From Xanthobacteraceae bacterium (GTDB lineage: Bacteria; Pseudomonadota; Alphaproteobacteria; Rhizobiales; Xanthobacteraceae): a stretch of 7,812 bases of DNA. Within the stretch, counting starts at the first letter, position 1; every line of letters starts with the position of its first letter. Made by a program: the position numbers and the translations under genes. The notes beneath the pieces were generated by a model that was not told where the DNA came from, ran no database searches, and was given only the letters and a program-made list of their open reading frames with translations. Of the stretch, positions 1-6,634 are shown piece by piece. The DNA lies in the NCBI GenBank assembly GCA_030043175.1, contig JASHYD010000979.1:1-7812 (forward strand), written 5' to 3'.

Positions 1-8
1 GGCTGGAA

Positions 9-37
9 TTGACAGGAGTTTGGCCCGTTTTGATGGT
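9..37 (+). promoter_or_regulatory. Possible promoter of the Deg-type protease gene
   Basis: A perfect TTGACA at 9-14 is followed after 17 bases by GATGGT at 32-37, a poor match to a -10 box. If used, transcription would begin near position 44 and give a leader of about 90 bases before the ATG at 134. The -35 match is clear but the -10 is weak, so this is a tentative call. It also argues against translation starting at the TTG at position 20. Confidence 0.3.
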
Positions 38-133
38 AGCAGGCGGCGGCTTAAGTCTTCGCTTTTCCGGATTTGTTGCGGTTCGCCTGTGTTTGCTGTT
101 CGCCCAGGTTTTTCGTCACAAAGGATTGGCGCT

Positions 134-1219
134 ATGAATCGCGTCTATTTGGCTACGGGATTAAGTCTCGCGTTGGCGGTGAACGGATGGGTTGCTGCAA
201 ATGCCAGCGTGCCGCTTCCAGCGGTGCAGCAGGCGAGCGGAATTTCCACGCTAGCGCCGGTTCTCAGGAAAATCACTCCTGCCGTGGTCGGCATCTCCGT
301 CAAGAGCCGCGCGGGAGACGGTAATGCCCAGCAACGCAAACAGCGGGATGCCAAACCCGTGGCAGCCGACCAGCAGGCGCGGGCTGCCGGGTCAGGCGTG
401 ATCATCGACGCGGCCCAGGGTGTCGTCATCACCAACAATCACGTCGTTGACCATGCCGAGGAGATTACTGTTCAACTCGCCGACGGCCGGGAACTGGCCG
501 CGAAGCTGGTCGGGGGCGATCCGGATACCGACATTGCCGTCATCAAGGTTAGTCCCGAAGACCTGACAGCGATTCCGGTCGGCAATTCGGAGCGGATCGA
601 GGTCGGCGATTTCGTGCTGGCCATCGGTAATCCATTTCTGATCGGTCAGACTGTGACTTCCGGAATCGTCAGCGGATTGAACCGGACCAACGTCGGGCTT
701 GAGCAATACGAGAATTTCATCCAGACCGATGCAGCCATCTATCCGGGTAATTCCGGCGGCGCGCTGGTCAATCTCCGCGGCGAGTTGATCGGCATCAATA
801 CGGCCTTCGTCGGGACGGCAAGTTCCAATCCAGGCATGGGCTTCGCAATTCCCGTCAATATGGCGCGGGTGGTGACCGATCGCATCCTGGAAACGGGCGA
901 CGTCCGCCGCGGCAAGCTCGGCATCACCTTCGAGGATCCCACTCCCGCCTTGGTGCGCGAGTTCAAATTCCCTGCGGCGCCGGCTTCACCGATCATCACC
1001 AAGGTTGAGTCGGGCTCTCCCGCAGACCTCGCCGGCCTTAAGGTTGGCGACGTGGTAACGGGTGTCACCGGAACGCCGGTGCGTGATACGTCTCAGCTGC
1101 GCAGCCGTCTCGGTCTATTCTGGGTGGGCGATACGGCCGAACTGACCATAATGCGCAGCGGCAAGCCGACGGTAGTCCGCGCCACCATCACGGATCCGCA
1201 GCGCGGCAAGCCGAACTAG
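134..1219 (+). CDS. Periplasmic Do/DegS-like trypsin-type serine protease with one PDZ domain
   Basis: A 361-residue S1C (HtrA/Deg) protease that should degrade or process misfolded envelope proteins. Residues 1-24 form a signal peptide (hydrophobic core LATGLSLALAV, likely cleavage after ANA). The trypsin-like domain holds the full triad: His103 in TNNHVVDH, Asp133 in DPDTDIAV and Ser207 in YPGNSGGA. A single PDZ domain lies at about 262-352. One PDZ and this length resemble DegS or short DegQ forms rather than two-PDZ DegP; the segment between the first strand and the His is short, so a long LA loop is lacking. I chose ATG 134 because AAGGA lies 8 bases upstream at 121-125 and the signal peptide starts there. 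The frame is open back to a TTG at 20, but that would place 38 Arg-rich residues before the signal peptide, and its purine run AGGAG is only one base away. The gene converges with dctM and is probably monocistronic. The family call is firm; substrates are unknown. Confidence 0.93.
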   Translation: MNRVYLATGLSLALAVNGWVAANASVPLPAVQQASGISTLAPVLRKITPAVVGISVKSRAGDGNAQQRKQRDAKPVAADQQARAAGSGVIIDAAQGVVITNNHVVDHAEEITVQLADGRELAAKLVGGDPDTDIAVIKVSPEDLTAIPVGNSERIEVGDFVLAIGNPFLIGQTVTSGIVSGLNRTNVGLEQYENFIQTDAAIYPGNSGGALVNLRGELIGINTAFVGTASSNPGMGFAIPVNMARVVTDRILETGDVRRGKLGITFEDPTPALVREFKFPAAPASPIITKVESGSPADLAGLKVGDVVTGVTGTPVRDTSQLRSRLGLFWVGDTAELTIMRSGKPTVVRATITDPQRGKPN

Positions 1220-1273
1220 CGCGGCCCATCGCGGCTGTCACATTTGCTGAGTTGCGATCTTTAGAAATGGCGA

Positions 1274-1292
1274 GGGGGCCGACCTGGCCCCT
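1274..1292. terminator. Weak hairpin between convergent genes
   Basis: GGGGCC at 1275-1280 pairs with GGCCCC at 1286-1291 around a 5-base loop, with a possible G-T pair outside. It sits in the 71-bp gap between the protease stop (1219) and the dctM stop (1291-1293), overlapping the dctM stop codon. No U-tract follows on either strand, so intrinsic termination is doubtful. Its position between convergent genes is the main argument for a terminator role. Confidence 0.3.
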
Positions 1293-2754
1293 AGTGCAGC
1301 ATTCCCAAAGCACGCGGCAGCCACAGTGATATTTCCGGGATGTAGGTGACCATCACCAGAAACGCGAGCATGGTGCCGAGCCACGGCAGCACTGCTATGG
1401 TGAGTTCGGTGATCCCCATCTTGGTGATGCCGGACGCGACATAGAGATTGAGCCCGACCGGCGGATGGCATAGTCCCACCTCCATGTTCACCGCCATCAG
1501 GATACCAAGGTGAACCGGGTGCACGCCGAGCCGTGCTGACATCGGGAACAGGATCGGCGCCATGATCAGCACGATCGCGGCGGGGTCCATGAAGTTGCCA
1601 GCCGCCAACAGAACGATGTTGGTGACGAGGAGGAACCCGATGACGCCAAAGCCCTGCGCGGTCATCCACTCAGCCATCGATTGCGGAATCTGCTCGGAGG
1701 TGAGCAGCCAGGAAAACACCGCTGCATTGGTGATGATATAGAGGATCATGGCGCTCATCGACGAGGCCTTGAGCAGCACCGCCGGCACCTCCGCGAGGCT
1801 CATCTCCTTGTAGACGAACACTGCAATGAAAAACGCGTACATGGCTGCCATTGCGGCGGCCTCGGTCGGGGTGAAAAGGCCCGAATAGATGCCACCCAGG
1901 ACCAGGATGATCAGGAACAGGCCCCAAAAGCTTTCGCGAAAGGCGCGGAGGCATTCGCCCCAACTGGCGCGCTTCATGCGCGGATAGTCGTTGCGCCACG
2001 CCCGGTACCACGTGGTCGCGCCCAGCATGGCAGACAGCATCAGGCCCGGCACCAACCCGGCGATGAAGAGTTGCCCCACGGAGGCTGAGTCGACGATGGC
2101 GCCGTCGGGCCCCATCGGCTGCATGCCGCTGGTCGCGACTGCAAAGATGACGAGATTGATCGACGGCGGGAACAGGATGCCGAGCGCACCCGAGGTTGCG
2201 ATCACGCCCGCGCCGAATCGCGGCGGGTAACCGTTTTGCAGGATGGCCGGCAGGATGATGGAGCCGATGCCGACCACGGTCGCAACCGATGAGCCGGAAA
2301 TCGCGGCAAACAGCGCGCAGGCGACGACGCCGGCGAGCCCAAGGCCGCCATACCAGTGACCGATCAGCGAGGTCGCAAAGTTGATCATGCGTCGCGCGAC
2401 GCCGCCGGAGGTGAGAAAATTGCCGGCCAGGATGAAAAACGGGATCGCCATGATCTCGAAGCGGTCGATGCTGGTGAACAGCTTGAGCCCGACCATCTTG
2501 GGATCGACGCTGGAAAGGATGAACAGGTAGGTCAGCACCGACAGCCCAAGCGCGATGGAGATCGGCATGCCGGTTGCCATCAGGGCGAGCAACAACGCAA
2601 ACAGCAACGTCGCGCGCACCGCTTGCGACAGCTCGATGATCTCAAAACGCGCCAGGACACAGACAAGCGCCAGCACGAGCGGTATGGCCACGATCAGCAT
2701 TGACGCGATGCTGCCGGAACGCGGGCGTGCGAGGGTTTGGGGCTCGGCAGTCAT
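1291..2754 (-). CDS. dctM: TRAP transporter large permease subunit, DctM type
   Basis: A 487-residue inner-membrane protein, the ion-coupled translocating subunit of a TRAP importer that takes solute from the periplasmic binding protein. It is hydrophobic throughout, with roughly 12 or more membrane segments. DctM/IT-superfamily hallmarks include GSSVATVVGIG at about 154-164, GALGILFPPSIN at 189-200, TPTEAAAMAA at 295-304 and NMEVGLCHPPVGLN at 423-436. The N-terminus carries an additional segment (about residues 18-60) that makes it longer than the usual roughly 430 residues. The start is ATG at 2754: it overlaps the dctQ stop as ATGA (2751-2754), indicating translational coupling. The open frame extends upstream to 2922, but that part lies inside dctQ in another frame and reads as non-membrane, Pro/Arg-rich sequence, so I excluded it. 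Substrate cannot be read from this subunit. Confidence 0.95.
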   Translation of the reverse strand: MTAEPQTLARPRSGSIASMLIVAIPLVLALVCVLARFEIIELSQAVRATLLFALLLALMATGMPISIALGLSVLTYLFILSSVDPKMVGLKLFTSIDRFEIMAIPFFILAGNFLTSGGVARRMINFATSLIGHWYGGLGLAGVVACALFAAISGSSVATVVGIGSIILPAILQNGYPPRFGAGVIATSGALGILFPPSINLVIFAVATSGMQPMGPDGAIVDSASVGQLFIAGLVPGLMLSAMLGATTWYRAWRNDYPRMKRASWGECLRAFRESFWGLFLIILVLGGIYSGLFTPTEAAAMAAMYAFFIAVFVYKEMSLAEVPAVLLKASSMSAMILYIITNAAVFSWLLTSEQIPQSMAEWMTAQGFGVIGFLLVTNIVLLAAGNFMDPAAIVLIMAPILFPMSARLGVHPVHLGILMAVNMEVGLCHPPVGLNLYVASGITKMGITELTIAVLPWLGTMLAFLVMVTYIPEISLWLPRALGMLH

Positions 2755-3374
2755 TGTGCCGGCTCGGCAAGGGGTGCAGCGGGGTGACCCTGGTATTCGA
2801 TGCCGTGCCCCTGATGGGGCACCAGGCCCGAATTGTAATAGCGCCACATCACCTGCAGGAAGCGGAAACACATCAGGTAGGAGCCGAGCGGAATGCACAG
2901 ATAGATGATCCAGCTCGGCCACTCCAGTTCGGGCGACACCTGGTCGCCGTCAAGCTCGTAGACATAGATGGCGCCGAGCGTTCCGATGACGCCGGTAAAC
3001 AGGGCGCCGCAAGCGAGCGCGAACTGGATCACCGGCTTGCGGTATTCGGGCGAAAGCCGTTTCACGAACACGTCGACGCCCACATGGATGCCGGTCCGCA
3101 CGCCGAGCGCCGCGCCGAACTTCGCCATCCATACGAACATGTAGGTGGCAAGCTCCTGCGCCCACGACAGATTGATCGACGTGAGCGAGAGATACACGTC
3201 GTCGGCCGCGTCACCCAACCACGTGAGGCCGTGCGCGTTCGCCCAGGTCGCGAGCACCACCGAATTGCTGGCGCCATAGCGGTGCACCACTGCGACGAAC
3301 GTGATGCAGGTGGCGGCGGCCATCAGGACGCAGATGATCCACTCTTCGAGCCGATCGAGGATGCGGTTGAGCAC
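2751..3374 (-). CDS. dctQ: TRAP transporter small permease subunit, DctQ type
   Basis: A 207-residue small membrane subunit that partners DctM. About four membrane segments are visible, starting near residues 12-30, 75-92, 115-138 and 153-175. The family signature is present as WAQELATYMFVWMAKFG (71-87) followed by RTGIHVGVDVF (93-103). An insert at about 37-65 makes it longer than typical DctQ proteins (160-180 residues). I chose GTG at 3374 as start: AAGGA lies 6 bases upstream (minus strand) and the protein then begins with an amphipathic LNRILDRLEEW as family members do. The frame is open back to 3569, but that extension would run through the palindromic repeat and the end of dctP. The stop overlaps the dctM start by ATGA. 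Confidence 0.93.
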   Translation of the reverse strand: MLNRILDRLEEWIICVLMAAATCITFVAVVHRYGASNSVVLATWANAHGLTWLGDAADDVYLSLTSINLSWAQELATYMFVWMAKFGAALGVRTGIHVGVDVFVKRLSPEYRKPVIQFALACGALFTGVIGTLGAIYVYELDGDQVSPELEWPSWIIYLCIPLGSYLMCFRFLQVMWRYYNSGLVPHQGHGIEYQGHPAAPLAEPAQ

Positions 3375-3387
3375 GGCATATCCTTGT

Positions 3388-3480
3388 CCCCTCCTCGGCT
3401 TGCGGGGAGGGTTGCGAGGGGGCGAACGCCCGAGCACACACGCGCGGCCATCTGCCCAACCCTCCCCCGCGGGGAAGGAG
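3388..3480. repeat. Large imperfect palindromic repeat between dctP and dctQ
   Basis: In the 122-bp gap between dctP and dctQ, GGGGAGGGTTG at 3404-3414 is the exact inverse of CAACCCTCCCC at 3457-3467 (11 bp, 42-base gap). Outer CTCCT (3391-3395) pairs with AGGAG (3476-3480). The loop holds its own small hairpin, GGGCGAACGCCC at 3420-3431, and each arm can also fold on itself. This looks like the dispersed GC-rich intergenic palindromes common in Bradyrhizobium and relatives; that assignment is from memory of the style. In the operon transcript it could protect the 3' end of dctP mRNA or attenuate dctQM, giving more binding protein than permease, as REP elements do elsewhere. It carries no convincing gene. 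Confidence 0.65.
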
Positions 3481-3496
3481 CTAAATCGGTGGCCGC

Positions 3497-4510
3497 TTAG
3501 GATTGCGGCGCCACGAAACCGGAGGCTTTGTAGATCTTGTCGATGAAGTCCTTGCCGAAGCGGCTCCACATTTCCTTGTGGACCGGCATCAGCTTGGCAA
3601 CCCAGGCCTTCTTCTCCGCGTCGGTGAGGTAGTGAAACTGCAACTTGCCCGTCGCTTTGATCTTTTCGAGCGCGTCCTCGTTATCCTTCGCAGCCGTCTC
3701 GTTGAAATAGTCGGTCGTCTCCTTCACGGCCCGCTGCAACGGCTCTTTCACGTCGGCCGGCAGCCCGTCCCAGAACTTCTTGTTGGTGACGAGCGCATAG
3801 GTGAGCCGCCCGTGATAAGACACCGTCAGGTATTTCTGCACCTCGTAGAACTTTTGCGTCCAGATATTGGACGGCACATTGTCCTCGCCGTCGACAACGC
3901 CGGTTTGCAGCGTCTGGTAAAGCTCCCCGAAGGCGATGATCTGCGGGATGGCGCCAAGCTCGCGCGCCACAGCGTCAAGCACTTTCGAGCCCTGGATGCG
4001 CATCTTCAGGCCCCTGAAGTCCTCCGGCCGGATCAGCGCCTTGTTGGCCGTATAGACGTGGGCGCCGTTGTCCCAATAGGCGAGCGGCGACACGCTTTTG
4101 GCTTCGAGTTTCTTGTTAAGCTCAGCCATCATCGGGCTCGCCATCATTTGGCGGGCGCGGGTGTCATCGCTCATCAGGAACGGCAGATCGAAGACATCAA
4201 ATTCCTTGACGCCGAGCGGGCCGAACTTGGAGATCGAGGGTGCAAGGAGCTGCACCGTGCCAAGCTGCAGCGCTTCGAGCTCCTCCTTGTCCTTGTACAG
4301 CGAGGAGTTGGGATAGACCTCCACCTTGACCCTGCCATTGGTATATTTCTCGGCAAGCTCCTTGAACAGTAGCGCCGCCTTGCCCTTGGGTGCGTCGGGC
4401 GACACGACGTGGCTGAATTTTATGATGATCGGTTGCTGGGCGAAGGCGCTGCCTGCGAGCACAAGGCCCGCACCAAAAGCGATAACCGTAAGAAGGAATT
4501 TGTTGCGCAT
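3497..4510 (-). CDS. dctP: TRAP transporter periplasmic solute-binding protein, DctP family
   Basis: A 337-residue periplasmic binding protein that captures the substrate for DctQM. Residues 1-24 are a signal peptide with a hydrophobic core and cleavage after AFA, before QQP. The mature part begins with the usual IIIKFSHVVSPDAPKGKAA. The DctP-family core is clear: LKMRIQGSKV with Arg171, the conserved Arg that in studied TRAP binding proteins salt-bridges the substrate carboxylate, then GVVDGEDNVPSNIW (204-217) and KFYEVQKYLTVSYHG (220-234). This last region resembles C4-dicarboxylate binders, so succinate, fumarate or malate are reasonable guesses, but many organic acids are possible. The start is ATG 4510, preceded by GGGAGGAG; the 17 extra upstream codons of the open frame precede the signal peptide and were rejected. 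It is the first gene of dctPQM. Confidence 0.95.
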   Translation of the reverse strand: MRNKFLLTVIAFGAGLVLAGSAFAQQPIIIKFSHVVSPDAPKGKAALLFKELAEKYTNGRVKVEVYPNSSLYKDKEELEALQLGTVQLLAPSISKFGPLGVKEFDVFDLPFLMSDDTRARQMMASPMMAELNKKLEAKSVSPLAYWDNGAHVYTANKALIRPEDFRGLKMRIQGSKVLDAVARELGAIPQIIAFGELYQTLQTGVVDGEDNVPSNIWTQKFYEVQKYLTVSYHGRLTYALVTNKKFWDGLPADVKEPLQRAVKETTDYFNETAAKDNEDALEKIKATGKLQFHYLTDAEKKAWVAKLMPVHKEMWSRFGKDFIDKIYKASGFVAPQS

Positions 4511-4560
4511 GTCTCCTCCCAATTCATTGAACGGCATTCGTTGGACTGCTCGCAATCTCA

Positions 4561-4573
4561 CCCGGCGACCGGG
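4561..4573 (-). other. Small hairpin in the dctP leader
   Basis: CCCGG at 4561-4565 and CCGGG at 4569-4573 form a 5-bp stem with a 3-base loop, about 50 bases upstream of the dctP start codon. It would lie in the untranslated leader. It is too far from the Shine-Dalgarno to occlude it directly and has no U-tract. No function is assigned. Confidence 0.25.
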
Positions 4574-4610
4574 CTCAAGTCGAGCTTATTTGCTGCCATT
4601 TCCCGCAGTC

Positions 4611-4640
4611 ATTTAAGCGTATTTTACCCCAAGAGGACAA
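4611..4640 (-). promoter_or_regulatory. Possible dctP promoter
   Basis: Read on the minus strand, TTGTCC (4640-4635) and TTAAAT (4616-4611) are separated by 18 bases, a moderate match to a sigma-70-type promoter. Transcription would start near 4604 and leave a leader of about 95 bases. I looked for a sigma-54 element of the TGGCAC-N5-TTGC type, which would fit DctBD-like control, and did not find one. Read-through from the ATP12 gene 223 bp upstream is an alternative. Confidence 0.3.
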
Positions 4641-4695
4641 GCGGTGCCCGCGCGCACCTTGTCGCAACCTGGGTTTGCGCCACGCCAGACAAGGT
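4636..4695. promoter_or_regulatory. Cluster of GACAAG half-sites, possible operator upstream of dctP
   Basis: Three copies of GACAAG lie within 60 bp: direct at 4636-4641, inverted (CTTGTC) at 4658-4663 and direct at 4688-4693. The first two form a broken palindrome GACAAG-CG-GTGC / GCAC-CTTGTC around a GC-rich centre. The second and third form an exact 8-bp inverted pair, ACCTTGTC (4656-4663) and GACAAGGT (4688-4695), 24 bases apart. The first copy overlaps the candidate -35 box of dctP. This arrangement suits a dimeric repressor or activator, but the regulator is not in the window and the match to any known operator is unknown. Confidence 0.35.
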
Positions 4696-4733
4696 CGCTT
4701 AGATTGAGCGTCAGCGAAATCCGGCTGCTGAAA

Positions 4734-5552
4734 CTAGCGTAGGCGATTGCTGCCGGTGTTCGCTAAGCATGGCGGGCCGATTTCTGCCAGCACTCTGGCC
4801 GCGGCTTCCATCTCGGCAAGGCGGTAGGCGCGGCGCTTGAGGCCCAGTTCGTCGCGACCCCACAACTCCATGTTCCAGTCCTCGTCCACATCGGCTGCCG
4901 CCCAGGCGGCATCGATACCGATATCGCCTCGCACCATCGCAAGCGCGATCAATGCCGAACCGGTCAGCGTGGTGATCGCGTGAGCAGCGCCGAGCCGCCA
5001 GGGATCGCGGGGGATAGCGGCGCTGGCGCGTTCGATCGCGTCGTCGGGCTGGCGCACATGGGTGATGCCCTGTACGGTCACGAACTCTGCGCCGAGCGCC
5101 GATTTCGCCCAGGCCACGATCGGGTCCCAACAGAGCGATTGGCGCGCCACCAGCGCCTGCGGCGTCGCCGCGCGATAGCAGAGGAGATCTGAACCGAGGT
5201 ATTCAAGGATGTCGGCTGCCAATTCGTCCGCTGCGGCGGCCACACCATCAATGATGGTGTTGGCCAACCGCGTCATCGGCATTGTGGCCGGATCGATGAA
5301 CTCGGTCTGCGCGCCCCACTCCGACGCGACAGCTTCGGCAAGCGGCCGGCGCGGCGGCGCCAAGCTGCGGCGCGCCGGCGTCCTGATCGGGTGGCCGTCG
5401 AGCACCACCGCAAAACCTGCCGGATCGTCGCGCACCGCGACTTCCTTGTAGAAGCGCCGCTTAAGCGCGCGCATGTGGCGCCGCGCCGCCACGGCCGGAT
5501 CGACCGCCTGTCGGCTCTGAAGCGCAAAAATCTCTTCGAACACGTCGCGCAT
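4734..5552 (-). CDS. atp12: ATP12-family F1-ATPase assembly chaperone
   Basis: A 272-residue soluble protein of the ATP12 family, which in mitochondria and alphaproteobacteria helps assemble the F1 sector of ATP synthase by shielding the alpha subunit. The N-terminal region has KRRFYKEVAV (31-40), LDGHPIRTPARRSLA (51-65), ASEWGAQTEFIDPATMPMTRLANT (76-99) and YLGSDLLCYRA (118-128). The C-terminal helical part has HAITTLTGSALIALA (191-205) and AAADVDEDWNMELWGRD (218-234). These blocks in this order are the family signature, and the length is about normal. The start ATG at 5552 has GGAAG about 9 bases upstream and the MRDVFEEIF opening seen in relatives. It is on the same strand as dctPQM but 223 bp away, so joint transcription is possible but not shown. 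Confidence 0.93.
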   Translation of the reverse strand: MRDVFEEIFALQSRQAVDPAVAARRHMRALKRRFYKEVAVRDDPAGFAVVLDGHPIRTPARRSLAPPRRPLAEAVASEWGAQTEFIDPATMPMTRLANTIIDGVAAAADELAADILEYLGSDLLCYRAATPQALVARQSLCWDPIVAWAKSALGAEFVTVQGITHVRQPDDAIERASAAIPRDPWRLGAAHAITTLTGSALIALAMVRGDIGIDAAWAAADVDEDWNMELWGRDELGLKRRAYRLAEMEAAARVLAEIGPPCLANTGSNRLR

Positions 5553-5683
5553 GCCGTCGCTTCCGCCGGGGCGATGATCTCATTTGTTCGCCATAGACCG
5601 GATCATCGATATAGTTATCGGCAAATGGCAAGACCACGGCGCGCACAAGCAGGCCGCTCGAAATACATGCACGGGAGAGGACC
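5553..5683. promoter_or_regulatory. Divergent intergenic region between the ATP12 and hydrolase genes
   Basis: These 131 bp separate two divergently transcribed genes and must hold promoters for both unless a distant one is used. A plus-strand candidate is TTGTTC at 5584-5589 with GATATA at 5608-5613 (18-base spacer) or TATAGT at 5610-5615 (20-base spacer); both are weak. The region around 5600-5625 is the most AT-rich part. A GGGAGAGGA Shine-Dalgarno ends 2 bases before the hydrolase ATG at 5684. I saw no convincing operator. Confidence 0.3.
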
Positions 5684-6634
5684 ATGACCCAGCTTAAGGA
5701 TCACGACGGGGGGAGTTCTAGCATCAGTCGGCGCGCGGTGCTGGGAGGGAGCGTGCTCGCCTTGTGCGCCGCAATTGAGGGAGATGGGCGCCTCGCCGCC
5801 GCACAAGCCCTGCTCGATCCATTGGTGCCCGTCGCGATGCCGCAGCAGGCGACGGCGAGGCAAGCAATTGCCCAGCTTACTGACGCCCGGCTGTGGTTCT
5901 GGGACACGGGCGGAACCGGGGAGCCCATCGTACTCTTGCATCCGGCGTCGGGCAGCGGCCTCATCTGGGGCTACCAGCAGCCGGTCTTTGCCAAGGCGGG
6001 TTATCGCGTCATCTCCTATTCGCGGCGCGGCTATTTCGGTTCGGCGCCGATCGATCCCGCCAAGCCCGGCATCGCCTCGCAAGATCTGCATGAGCTGGTC
6101 GAATTTCTTGGGGTCGACAAGTTTCACATCGTCGCCTCGGCGGCCGGCGGCAGTATTGCGTCGGATTACGCGTTCTCCCATCCGGACCGGCTTTTGAGCC
6201 TCACCGTTTCAAGCAACCAGTTCGGGGTGGTGGACGGTGACATCTTCGCGGCGGGCTCCCGTATCCGGCCAAAAATCTGGGATGAAATCCCCGTCGAAAT
6301 CCGCGAGGTCGGGCCATCCTATCGTGCCCGCAATCCTGAAGGCTTCCGGGAGTGGATCGAGCTCGAGCGCAAATCCGGGCTCAAAGACGGTTTCCGTCAG
6401 CCGCTCAAGAACCGGATCACCGAGGCGATGCTCTCAACCCTCAAAGTGCCGACGCTGGTGATCTGCGGCGCCGCTGACCTCGCGACGCCGCCGTCGATCG
6501 CCCGCATGATCGCCGCAAAAATCCCCAACGCCGAACTGGTGGTGGCGCCAGAGGCCGGGCACTCGGTTTACTGGGAAGAGCCCGGATTGTTCAATCGTGC
6601 GGTCCTAAGCTTCATCGTCAAGCATGGCAGATAG
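5684..6634 (+). CDS. Tat-exported alpha/beta-hydrolase-fold protein lacking the canonical nucleophile
   Basis: A 316-residue protein with an alpha/beta hydrolase fold. The N-terminus carries a twin-arginine signal, SISRRAVLGG (13-22), then a hydrophobic stretch to about residue 31 and an AAA-Q cleavage site near 40, so it should reach the periplasm folded. The fold is recognised from PIVLLHPASGSG (81-92, oxyanion-hole strand), GYRVISYSRRGYFGS (106-120), IVASAAGGSIASDYAFSHPDRL (149-170) and TLVICGAADLATPP (257-270). Asp265 and His293 (in PEAGHSVYW) fit the acid and base. In the nucleophile elbow, where members usually read G-x-S-x-G, this protein reads A-S-A-A-G, placing Ala153 at the nucleophile position and Ser152 one residue early. 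It may be a non-hydrolytic member or use another mechanism. ATG 5684 has GGGAGAGGA close upstream. Substrate unknown. Confidence 0.85.
   Translation: MTQLKDHDGGSSSISRRAVLGGSVLALCAAIEGDGRLAAAQALLDPLVPVAMPQQATARQAIAQLTDARLWFWDTGGTGEPIVLLHPASGSGLIWGYQQPVFAKAGYRVISYSRRGYFGSAPIDPAKPGIASQDLHELVEFLGVDKFHIVASAAGGSIASDYAFSHPDRLLSLTVSSNQFGVVDGDIFAAGSRIRPKIWDEIPVEIREVGPSYRARNPEGFREWIELERKSGLKDGFRQPLKNRITEAMLSTLKVPTLVICGAADLATPPSIARMIAAKIPNAELVVAPEAGHSVYWEEPGLFNRAVLSFIVKHGR

Noticed and set aside
20..133. N-terminal extension of the protease from a TTG at 20
   Set aside because: It would put 38 Arg-rich residues before a clear signal peptide, its AGGAG is only one base from the TTG, and ATG 134 has a well-spaced AAGGA.
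2755..2922. Upstream extension of dctM to an ATG at 2922
   Set aside because: It lies within the dctQ coding sequence in another frame and encodes no family-like sequence; the ATGA junction at 2751-2754 fixes the start.
2700..3500. Plus-strand open frame of 266 codons antisense to dctQ
   Set aside because: Its sequence is rich in Arg, His, Glu and Asp and has no recognisable domain; it is the shadow frame of a GC-rich gene on the opposite strand.
3375..3569. Upstream extension of dctQ to an ATG at 3569
   Set aside because: It would be translated through the palindromic repeat and the 3' end of dctP; GTG 3374 has a good Shine-Dalgarno and a family-like N-terminus.
3503..4372. Plus-strand open frame of 289 codons antisense to dctP
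   Set aside because: It mirrors the well-supported dctP frame and has no recognisable domain, signal peptide or good ribosome-binding site.
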